Below are positions 16,058-24,455 of a stretch of 64,000 bases of DNA, in pieces. The translations under genes were made by a program, and so were the position numbers. The stretch's first letter is position 1; each line of letters opens with the position of its first letter. Source of the DNA: HGM04593 sp045644465 (GTDB taxonomy: Bacteria > Bacteroidota > Bacteroidia > Bacteroidales > Bacteroidaceae); the NCBI GenBank assembly GCA_045644465.1, contig JAZRGV010000029.1, positions 1 to 64,000 on the forward strand, written 5' to 3'. The notes under the pieces are model-generated. The model saw only the letters and a list, made by a program, of their open reading frames with translations. It did no database searches and was not told the DNA's origin.

Positions 16058-17786
16058 AGCTTACTTCCTCCTTTAACTCATATTTCTCTCTCATTCCCGG
16101 GAATGCATCATAGTAGTAATCGAATGTAGGTTCTATATTGTCAAAGCCTACTGCATCACCTACTGTATTTATTCCCTTCTCGTACTGGTTGAAAATAAGT
16201 ATCTCGGGAATCCACTCAAGCAAATGCGGATGGTAAAGCAACCAATCGGGCAGTTTGCCTGTAAAGAAATTCAAGTTCAATTTCAAGCCTGTACAATTAG
16301 GAAGAATCTTTGGCATATTGTTATCGGCAAGATACTGTATTGTATCACCACCCCAAGCATCTACATCGGCTTGAGTATAAGCCTCAACACCATCTTCACC
16401 AACGGTAAAATCGGGTATAGAGCCTTCGATATAGCAGTTTGACAAAGCTAGTTCCTCGAGATTCTCCCAAAGCAACAACTGACGGAGCGAATTGTTGGTA
16501 CCTGTATTGAAGTATAGTCCTATGCCATCATCATAGTTATCCTTGTTACGTAGGTCCTTGATGGTCCAGCGACGATTACCAACAAGGTTCAAAGACTTCA
16601 GATTAGGGAAATTCTCGGGAGTGAGAATAGCAGGAATCTCGGCAAAGTTATTAGCACTCAAATCGAGTGATACAAGACCCTTTAGATTCTTGAACTCCTC
16701 GGGCAAAGATACCAAACCGTACGAGAACAGCACAAGGTGTTTCAGATATTGCAATTCACACACCTCCGGACCCAAATCCACATTCAACAACATTGTATTA
16801 ATGTTGGTAGAGATAGAGAGTGTCTCAAGATACTTGAGGTGCTTAATCTCCGATGGGATGCTCTCTTCAGTGTCGATGTAAGCATATGCTACCGAACGTA
16901 CGCGGCCTACAGCTTCGGGGCATGGCAATGCAGTATCAGTAACTTCCCACAACTTAACACCTGGCCAATATTGCATATTCTCACTTGTATCCCATGCACC
17001 ACTCCAGCAGTTCAAACGTTCATTGATAACAACCAAAGCAATGGAGTCGCCAGTACGGTTGTCCTCTATCTTTACAGCAGGCTTCTGTATTATAGATATA
17101 ACAGACTGCTTTTTCAATGTGTCATTTTCATTAACCGGAACGAACCTAATTTCAGCCTTACGCTCTTTTGGTACAGTGTTCATTCTCCAATCGAAGCGAA
17201 GTTTTACGTTACGTGGACGCGCTGTTTCACTTTCTGCAACCTCCTTGCTGTCGCAGCTAAGCCATTGAACAGAAGTTGTTTCACCTTCAGGATCTTCATC
17301 GTAAGCGATGTAATCAAACTCAACTTTAAACTTAACGTTTGACATTATTTCTGTCTCAAAATATCTCTCATCCTTATCAGCAGAAGATTCTATTGTGATA
17401 ACACTGTCTTTAGGCAAAATAATCTTTTCAAAACCATACTGCTTTACCGCAATAGATTTCTCGGGAGAGATGCTTGGCTTGAAACGTATCTGTGCATTAC
17501 GGTCTTCATTTGAAAGAGATGAGTCAACAAGAATCTCAACGCTCATCGTTCCTATACCATTTGCTGGAGATATTGTTATCCAAGGCACATCGGTAGTTGC
17601 AATCCAACTTTCATTTGTTTCGACAAGAACGATTTCCTTACCACCAACAGCAGTCATCGCAATGGGATCCTTCTCGTAAGTTCCCAATGAGAATCCGATA
17701 CCTGAATCGCTATCATTGTCAGTACAAGCAACAGCCACAACGGCCATTACAAGCGATAATGTAATCTTTATTATATTTTTTATCAT
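16050..17786 (-). CDS. BACON and leucine-rich-repeat lipoprotein
   Basis: The 578-residue product begins with a lipoprotein signal (MIKNIIKITLSLVMAVVAVAC, Cys21, then TDNDSDSG). Residues 40-115 form a BACON-type domain (ESWIATTDVPWITISPANG), with a second beta domain at about 120-240, and then leucine-rich repeats from 295 to 470 (LKGLVSLDLSANNFAEIP, NLKSLNLVGN). BACON and LRR modules usually bind ligands or mucin/protein surfaces. It is likely a surface binding protein of the uptake system. The gene ends inside the start of the protease gene, indicating translational coupling. Confidence 0.8.
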   Translation of the reverse strand: MIKNIIKITLSLVMAVVAVACTDNDSDSGIGFSLGTYEKDPIAMTAVGGKEIVLVETNESWIATTDVPWITISPANGIGTMSVEILVDSSLSNEDRNAQIRFKPSISPEKSIAVKQYGFEKIILPKDSVITIESSADKDERYFETEIMSNVKFKVEFDYIAYDEDPEGETTSVQWLSCDSKEVAESETARPRNVKLRFDWRMNTVPKERKAEIRFVPVNENDTLKKQSVISIIQKPAVKIEDNRTGDSIALVVINERLNCWSGAWDTSENMQYWPGVKLWEVTDTALPCPEAVGRVRSVAYAYIDTEESIPSEIKHLKYLETLSISTNINTMLLNVDLGPEVCELQYLKHLVLFSYGLVSLPEEFKNLKGLVSLDLSANNFAEIPAILTPENFPNLKSLNLVGNRRWTIKDLRNKDNYDDGIGLYFNTGTNNSLRQLLLWENLEELALSNCYIEGSIPDFTVGEDGVEAYTQADVDAWGGDTIQYLADNNMPKILPNCTGLKLNLNFFTGKLPDWLLYHPHLLEWIPEILIFNQYEKGINTVGDAVGFDNIEPTFDYYYDAFPGMREKYELKEEVSYE

Positions 17787-17803
17787 GACTTTCTGTTTAA
17801 TAG

Positions 17804-20455
17804 TTATCGTTCCAAATTAAGTGCATCACAACCACGAATATCCTGTGTAACATCATATATCAGCATATAGTAGCCAAGACGGATATAATCGCACACAGCA
17901 GATACATCAATAGAGATATTTGGGTTGTCGGCAATTTCAAAATAGAGAATATACGGAGATATTGTATCATCAATCTTACGCAAATCGTTTCCACCGATAC
18001 AGAAGTAGGTCAACGAAGGACATGTGTAAAGACCTGTTGGCCACTCCTTGAGGATGCGGTTACCCTCCTTATCACGCTGATAACGCACGAAGTAACGTTG
18101 CAGACGACTGATATCCAATGGTTTTAACGGGAACTCGGCAAAACAGTTGTAACTCAAATCAAGACCGGAGAGGTAAGGCAAAGTTGTAGAATAGAAGTCA
18201 TCGGGGAGCTTGCTCAAATAGTTATAGCTCAGATCGAGTGCTTCAAGCTGCCAAGCATTTGGACCTTTCAGCGAACCAGCAGGAATTCTTTCCATACCGT
18301 TTCCTGCAAGTACAAGATAGTTCATTGGCGAACCTTTCTTGAACAATATTGCAGGGAATGTATTCAGGTGATTATCGGACAAATTAACCTGCGAAGCATT
18401 GATACCTTTGAAGTTATTACCATTCTCGAAACCTGCAATTTTGTTATACGAGAAGTCAACCGACTGGAAAATATAAGCAGAGTTCGCATTAAAAATGTCA
18501 GGGAACTCTGTCATCTCGTTATGAGACGCTGTAAAGCTCTCAAGCTGTGTATATCCACAGAAATACCCATCGGACGCAACAGGTATATCGGTTATCTTGT
18601 TATAATCGAGATACACCTGGGCTAGATTTATGCCCTTTCCAAAAGGATGAAGCACCTCAATCTGGTTATTGGTACAATCAATCATTCCAAGTTTTACCAT
18701 CTTTTTCAATTCACTCTCAACAGGGAACTCCTTTAGGTTGTTGAATCCCATATATATCACCTGGATTTTCTCACCACTCTTACCATTGATAAATGCTTCC
18801 CAATCAGCTTTCAATTGATCGCCCGAGATACCTTTACATGCCGACACATTGAGCATCTGCAATTCGGGAAGATATGCAAGCATATCCATTGGCAAGGCTG
18901 TCAAGTTAGGACAATTGAAGATTTCAAGATCAAATAGATTAGTCATCTTCTCCCATGTAAGAGTTTCTCTTTCGGCATAAAAGGGTGAGTTACTCTCAAT
19001 CTCTCTAAAGAAATCATTGTGTGTGATTGGAGCATTAGCGATGAAGAACTGTTCAAGTTGCGTACAACGCATAATTGCTTTCGAGATACCAGTAATGCCA
19101 TTTGTCATGTCGCCAAAATGAATACCTTTAAGCGATATACCCTTTTTTAGAGGCTTCTGAGTTTTATCAACCTCTATAGTCTTTTGCCATATCTGAGACA
19201 ATCCAAGACGAAAATCCTTCTTTAGAACTTTGTCGGCATAATCCATGCGCAAGGATTTTTTATCGGCCTCAGTCATATCGTGTGTAACTCTACCAAAGAG
19301 ATGACCACCAAGCAAGTCGGAGTGGCTTGAAAGATATAGAATCTTCAACTCGGTCAATTGACCTATAGCATCAGGAACTACACCTTTTGGGCCAAATCCC
19401 TCGAGAGAGATAGACTCTACACGACCATTTGAGTTAAGACCTACACCAGGTTGGTCGCCCCACATATCAATATCCTTATTGAAGTTCCAGTTGGCTCCAT
19501 GCGCCTCCACATCACCTACATAGCTCCAATTCTCACCATCAAGAGCCTCCCATATCTCCTTTAAAGCAATATAGTCCTTTATATGCTCTGCAGTCTCGCT
19601 AAGATTTACAGGAACATCGACATCTTCGGTGAGTTTATTGTCGCAGACATCGAACGTTTTCGATGTGGTATTATATTCTGTAGCAAGAAAAGAACGACCC
19701 TTCTTATCGGAATATGTAACACAATTCTTAACTTTATATGTTCCGGCTTTCAACCAGACAACAGTATCACATAGCGCATACGAAATCTCCTTATTCTTAC
19801 CAGGAGTATTATTGTCGGCAAAATCCTCGACGTAGCTTACGCTCACTTTATTAATTGTAGTTGTTTCCTTGGTAAAAGTGTTTTGTACAGTTATATCAAC
19901 ACACTTTATGTTGCTGAAAGGGTATTCATCACCCTCTTTTGCAGCACGAGTCTCGGGCAACCAATTCTTCACAAGTTTGAACGAGACAAGACCACGTTCC
20001 ACAACTGAAGTATAGACATCCTGAACCGTCAATCCACCTTCAACAACCTTGATAACACAATCGGTCACATCTTTCGACACTAGTTCATTATCGTGTTTGC
20101 CATAAAGAGTATAGCCAACAAATGAGTATTCACCTGCCAACAAACGCAATTTGTCGCTTCGCAAGCCATATTCAGCATTCTCGCTATCATATGAATTCAA
20201 AACCATAGTCTGCACAATTGTGCTACCTTCATACTTCAGTAATACCTTTATTTTATGCGCTTCCGACAGATATTCCAACTTATCAGTAGCACGTGTCTCT
20301 ACTGAATTATTTTGTTCGTCCGATGCTGTTTTATATAACTTAAACTGCACATATCCATAGTGGCTTGCATCCAAGCCATCATTTTCGGAACAGCTTACCA
20401 ACCCGAAAGTACAGGTGATAAGCATTGTAAGCATGTATATATATATCTTATTCAT
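17804..20455 (-). CDS. Large leucine-rich-repeat lipoprotein (DUF4458-like)
   Basis: The 883-residue protein has a lipoprotein signal (Cys22 in TFGLVSC, then SENDGLD). Residues about 30-290 are two beta domains of the DUF4458 kind (YGYVQFKLYK; LRLLAGEYSFVGYTLYGKHD). Residues 300-850 are leucine-rich repeats, for example LEALDLSYNYLSKLPDDF and GLDLSYNCFAEFP. Genes of this type follow DUF5003 genes in Bacteroides operons related to BT_2260-2264. Likely surface-exposed ligand capture. The gap to the following gene is 17 bases. Confidence 0.8.
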   Translation of the reverse strand: MNKIYIYMLTMLITCTFGLVSCSENDGLDASHYGYVQFKLYKTASDEQNNSVETRATDKLEYLSEAHKIKVLLKYEGSTIVQTMVLNSYDSENAEYGLRSDKLRLLAGEYSFVGYTLYGKHDNELVSKDVTDCVIKVVEGGLTVQDVYTSVVERGLVSFKLVKNWLPETRAAKEGDEYPFSNIKCVDITVQNTFTKETTTINKVSVSYVEDFADNNTPGKNKEISYALCDTVVWLKAGTYKVKNCVTYSDKKGRSFLATEYNTTSKTFDVCDNKLTEDVDVPVNLSETAEHIKDYIALKEIWEALDGENWSYVGDVEAHGANWNFNKDIDMWGDQPGVGLNSNGRVESISLEGFGPKGVVPDAIGQLTELKILYLSSHSDLLGGHLFGRVTHDMTEADKKSLRMDYADKVLKKDFRLGLSQIWQKTIEVDKTQKPLKKGISLKGIHFGDMTNGITGISKAIMRCTQLEQFFIANAPITHNDFFREIESNSPFYAERETLTWEKMTNLFDLEIFNCPNLTALPMDMLAYLPELQMLNVSACKGISGDQLKADWEAFINGKSGEKIQVIYMGFNNLKEFPVESELKKMVKLGMIDCTNNQIEVLHPFGKGINLAQVYLDYNKITDIPVASDGYFCGYTQLESFTASHNEMTEFPDIFNANSAYIFQSVDFSYNKIAGFENGNNFKGINASQVNLSDNHLNTFPAILFKKGSPMNYLVLAGNGMERIPAGSLKGPNAWQLEALDLSYNYLSKLPDDFYSTTLPYLSGLDLSYNCFAEFPLKPLDISRLQRYFVRYQRDKEGNRILKEWPTGLYTCPSLTYFCIGGNDLRKIDDTISPYILYFEIADNPNISIDVSAVCDYIRLGYYMLIYDVTQDIRGCDALNLER

Positions 20456-20461
20456 AGTCGA

Positions 20462-22000
20462 TTATTCTTGTACTCTCAAAACAAGAGCCTTAATATTTAC
20501 ATTCTCGGATGTGAACAAACGCAAAACTATATTATTATCAAACTCATCATCCAAACTCTTTGGCACTGTAATACTTACTCTGTAGTATCCCTCTTCACCT
20601 TCATTAATCTTTAGTTTCCACTTGGTAGCACGAACCTCTTCACCATTTATATCGTGCAAAGAGTAACTCTCGGACCAATCATCACTTGTAAGTTTTGTAT
20701 TAATGACATAACTTTTGCCTAACTCCACATCACAAGCCATAACATCGGTAATAGTAAACTCGCTGCTCAATTTCACATAATAGTCGGCATTCTCGTCGCT
20801 CTCACATGGAACATCAATTTCTGAGTCATCGTCGGCAACCTCTACAACACTGAATCCTGCATCTTTCTGAATAATCTCAGCCAACACATAATTATATATG
20901 GATATTGAATCGACTTTATTTTCACCGGTAACAAAAGCCAACGTATCCTTGCCGGCTTCCACCGCTTTCTTGAAACTCTCCTGCAGAGCATCTGGCACCG
21001 CAAAAAGATATCCCGAACGCGAAGATTTCTCTTCAAATTCATCTACAGTGATTGTTACTGCCTTTTTATCATTCTCGCTACATGTAGCTTTTATCCAGGC
21101 GTCGTCACCCTCTTTGAGTAGTAATGTCTCGGAAACAACCTCGGTAAAAACAAAATCATAAGAATAGTTTCGGCACACAACATTCATACTCAAAGAGCCA
21201 TAAATGATTGTCTCTTCCGAAGCATCGCTTAATGAAGATTGGTCTTTCTTGAATTCCTTTCCATCGAGCGAAACAATCCATCCCCAAGGGCTTTCACCAC
21301 CAATCTCAATAGTTTCAGGACTCATTCCTGTATATTCTATATTACAACTGTACTTATGCGTGTGACTACTGTTTCCTACAACCAGTGTACCTTTATGTTC
21401 CATTGGTACGGAATCGCCAATAACATTGAAACGATAACCATCGTTCTCGAATACTGGCTCCATAAGCCAAGTTGGATAATCTATAACGCCACATTCGAAG
21501 TTTGCATCAAAACCAACCCATACAGTTGCTGTTTCGTCAATAACTATATTATTCAAGTGCGTTCCATCAGATGCCAACATCGCAAAATCATACGACTGGG
21601 CAGGACGAGTTATGCTTCCTATAGTTTGCTCACCAACAGTATCCAATATTTTCACAACAGCTACAGACTCAACAAAGTCGCGCGCCACATTACTAACTCT
21701 TACATATACTGTATCAACTTCGGCACCACCTTGAATATCATAGTAGAATTCACCATCGGGTGTTATAGAGAATGTAACCCACATCTTATCACATGATACC
21801 GACCATTTACCTGCCGCATCAAGTGTAAAGTAACCAGTCACAGACTCTTGTTCTTCAAGAAGTTCTATGTCGAGGTCACTTATTTTAGAAAAAGATACTC
21901 TAGCCACCTCCTGCTCACTGTCGGCATCATTACATGCAACAAAGAATGAGCAGACAAAAACAGCTGCAACTATCAATAATTTATAAGCAATTCTCATCAT
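20462..22000 (-). CDS. DUF5003-like surface lipoprotein
   Basis: The 512-residue protein starts at ATG 22000, two bases after the preceding stop; a TTG at 22006 is less likely. It has a lipoprotein signal with Cys23 (VCSFFVAC, then NDADSEQE, an acidic surface-export-like stretch). The mature part is all beta, with repeated immunoglobulin/BACON-like segments (KWSVSCDKMWVTFSI; EIGGESPWGWIVSLDGKEFK). It resembles the DUF5003 lipoproteins of Bacteroides SusCD operons. Related lipoproteins of the BT2261-2264 complex sit on SusCD and help capture peptides; the same role is inferred here. Confidence 0.75.
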   Translation of the reverse strand: MMRIAYKLLIVAAVFVCSFFVACNDADSEQEVARVSFSKISDLDIELLEEQESVTGYFTLDAAGKWSVSCDKMWVTFSITPDGEFYYDIQGGAEVDTVYVRVSNVARDFVESVAVVKILDTVGEQTIGSITRPAQSYDFAMLASDGTHLNNIVIDETATVWVGFDANFECGVIDYPTWLMEPVFENDGYRFNVIGDSVPMEHKGTLVVGNSSHTHKYSCNIEYTGMSPETIEIGGESPWGWIVSLDGKEFKKDQSSLSDASEETIIYGSLSMNVVCRNYSYDFVFTEVVSETLLLKEGDDAWIKATCSENDKKAVTITVDEFEEKSSRSGYLFAVPDALQESFKKAVEAGKDTLAFVTGENKVDSISIYNYVLAEIIQKDAGFSVVEVADDDSEIDVPCESDENADYYVKLSSEFTITDVMACDVELGKSYVINTKLTSDDWSESYSLHDINGEEVRATKWKLKINEGEEGYYRVSITVPKSLDDEFDNNIVLRLFTSENVNIKALVLRVQE

Positions 22001-22002
22001 AA

Positions 22003-22899
22003 TCAATATCCCTCACGTTTAAGTTTTTCAGCCTCATCATCACTAATCCACTCAACAGCATTTACAAAAGTACCGACAGTATTTACCGATGCATCCATTC
22101 CTGGTACATACAAAGTCATATATTGTAGTATGAACTTCTCACAACTGCTATAGTATGATGTATGTGCAGTGGGTTGGTAAACATTGATATATCCATCACC
22201 GTAAAGAGTTCCAAAGGCCTCGGATGTTGATGCAAATCGCTGATCGTCCATTCTTATCAAAGGATTGTATATATCATCGGTTTCAAACTTTATCTTCACA
22301 TCATAACCTTTGAAGAAGTAATCCTTAATTATTATTGTGTTCTTTTCTTCTGTATCCAGCACAGAATATGTAAGTATCTTGTCCACATTCATATAGTTCA
22401 TTATATATGTAGAGCTTACAACACAATACCCGGTAAATGCATTTATATCAAACTTGCATGCCTTTCTCAATACTACGTTGGCTGTATTTCCATAGATATC
22501 CCATTGCGCATCATCGGGAATTATAAGTTGTACCTTAAATCCTAAAGAATCGGCAACATCAATATTACTATGATAACCCTTCACACGCAAATTACCTCTC
22601 AACTCCCCGGCTTTAATGGTGACGGTATTCGACTCTATGCTATAGTGTTTACCTTCAACCGCGTTGCTTTCGGCATCAATAACCTCCACAGCTACATTAC
22701 GGTCATAATCACAAGAACATGTTGCAACAACCGGCACATCAAAGTATGATTCATTATCAACAACAGCTACCTCATACAGTGTATCGGAGAATAGTATATA
22801 ATTAGGACCTGTATATGTTGTATATTCCGGCTTGCAGCTTGTAAAGCACAAGGCAATAGTAACAACGGCCATCAATGTAGTCAATATCATTTTTTTCAT
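22003..22899 (-). CDS. DUF4984-like surface lipoprotein
   Basis: At 298 residues, this lipoprotein (Cys22 in LCFTSC, then KPEYTTYTGPNYILFSD) has the TYTGPNYI beginning seen in Bacteroidales proteins coded next to SusD. An N-terminal Ig-like/DUF4843-type domain (YFDVPVVATCSCDYDRNVAV; SNTVTIKAGELRGNLRV) is followed by a DUF4984-type C-terminal half. I prefer the ATG at 22899 over a GTG at 22905. It lies 13 bases after susD. Likely an accessory ligand-binding subunit of the SusCD complex. Confidence 0.75.
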   Translation of the reverse strand: MKKMILTTLMAVVTIALCFTSCKPEYTTYTGPNYILFSDTLYEVAVVDNESYFDVPVVATCSCDYDRNVAVEVIDAESNAVEGKHYSIESNTVTIKAGELRGNLRVKGYHSNIDVADSLGFKVQLIIPDDAQWDIYGNTANVVLRKACKFDINAFTGYCVVSSTYIMNYMNVDKILTYSVLDTEEKNTIIIKDYFFKGYDVKIKFETDDIYNPLIRMDDQRFASTSEAFGTLYGDGYINVYQPTAHTSYYSSCEKFILQYMTLYVPGMDASVNTVGTFVNAVEWISDDEAEKLKREGY

Positions 22900-22912
22900 A
22901 TACACACCTTAT

Positions 22913-24442
22913 TTATTTGTTACTTGCATTAGGTTGAATATTAGCACCCGGCGACTCTATCTCGTGTTGAGGAATAGGCCACACAAATAACGGATCATCA
23001 GCTGTAACCTTTAATGAACTACCATTGCTCAACGATTGGTCTTGAGGTTCGCGCTCGAAGCCCTTACCCCAACGTTTCAAATCCTGAAGACGGAAACCCT
23101 CCATAAATAGTTCCTTTACACGTTCCTCTTCTATTACCTCCATAGCATTATCTGCGCTCAAAGCAGCAGAACTTCCTGAGGTGTAACGAGCCGCACGCAG
23201 AGTCGAGATATCACGTCCTGCCTTATTGTAATCGGGAGTTTCCAAATTACAGTAAGCCTCGGCTCTGATAAGATATTGCTCCGACAGGCGGAAAACCTTC
23301 GGCATCGAAGTGTTCAACAAATTAGCTTCGGCATATAAATCCTGATTACCCCAATACTTATAGAGCAACGGCCAAGTCAATCCATGAGTATAACCAGTCG
23401 TTGCAGTTCTGAAGAAAGCATTGTAACGTCCATCGGTCTGTGCATAAAGGTCAAGCACCCACTGTGCAGGCACATAATCGGGTTTGTAAGAAGAGTAGTC
23501 ATAATTGAAAAATACACTTCCAAGCGCACCACCATGGTCGGTTGCAGTAAAACCAACTTTCCATATAACCTCGGTAGAAAGGTCGTTCTGCCACATGAGA
23601 TCATAATAGCTTACACCTGCCGAATATTCCGAGTTCACACTTGACAATGTGTACATTTTACTGTCGATAATCTTAGACGAATACTTTACTGCATCTTCAT
23701 AGTTACGCATATACAATGCTACACGAGCACGCAAGGCATAAACCGTATATTCATTAAAATATGAAGAATAGTTATAAAGGTAACCATCGTAAGCAGGGTC
23801 GTAATCCTCGTCGAGAGCAAGATATTCAACTGCCTTGTCAAGGTCGGCAAGTACCTGCTGATAAGAGTCATACAACGATGAGCGCACAATTGGCTGTTCC
23901 TCATAGTATGAAGTTCTAATCACAACACCAAGTTCGTTCTTTGCATCATCGTCACTCTTGTAATCGACACAGAAGAGCTTGATCAACTCGCTATATGCAA
24001 GAGCACGTGCAAAATAGGCCTCACCACATAGGTTTTCCAGATGATCCACATCATCGTCATCAACAAGTGTCGGCATTAGCTTCGCCGCATTGTCGAGCAT
24101 AAAGTTACAATTACCAATCAAAGAGTACAGCGAACCATACACAGCCTCAATTTCTCCGTTTGTAGCAAGTATATTCCAACGCCAGATATCACCAAGATTA
24201 TTTGAATAACCATTTACTGCATATACCAAATCGCATTGCACATCGGGCAACAGAGTGAGATATCCGCTATACAATGCACTACTCAAAAAAGACGAGTAGA
24301 TACCTATGACGGCCTGGTCGGCCTCTTCAACGGTTGTTATCGCCTTATCCTCTGCAACCGCGTTGTCGGGGAATTTATCAAGGCACGATGTGGTACACAA
24401 CAGCACCATCATCAGAATCATATATATATTCTTTCTTACCAT
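22913..24442 (-). CDS. SusD/RagB-family nutrient-binding lipoprotein
   Basis: The 509-residue protein has a lipoprotein signal (Cys20 in LLCTTSC), then LDKFPDNAVAEDKAITTVEE, typical of SusD starts. Four TPR-like helix pairs are spread over 40-330 and the C-terminal region has the family pattern YLIRAEAYCNLE, RVKELFMEGFRLQDLKRWGK and FVWPIPQHEIESP. SusD forms the lid over SusC and binds substrate at the cell surface. It follows the susC-like gene directly, 13 bases after its stop. Confidence 0.95.
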   Translation of the reverse strand: MVRKNIYMILMMVLLCTTSCLDKFPDNAVAEDKAITTVEEADQAVIGIYSSFLSSALYSGYLTLLPDVQCDLVYAVNGYSNNLGDIWRWNILATNGEIEAVYGSLYSLIGNCNFMLDNAAKLMPTLVDDDDVDHLENLCGEAYFARALAYSELIKLFCVDYKSDDDAKNELGVVIRTSYYEEQPIVRSSLYDSYQQVLADLDKAVEYLALDEDYDPAYDGYLYNYSSYFNEYTVYALRARVALYMRNYEDAVKYSSKIIDSKMYTLSSVNSEYSAGVSYYDLMWQNDLSTEVIWKVGFTATDHGGALGSVFFNYDYSSYKPDYVPAQWVLDLYAQTDGRYNAFFRTATTGYTHGLTWPLLYKYWGNQDLYAEANLLNTSMPKVFRLSEQYLIRAEAYCNLETPDYNKAGRDISTLRAARYTSGSSAALSADNAMEVIEEERVKELFMEGFRLQDLKRWGKGFEREPQDQSLSNGSSLKVTADDPLFVWPIPQHEIESPGANIQPNASNK

Positions 24443-24455
24443 ATCTCTACGCTAT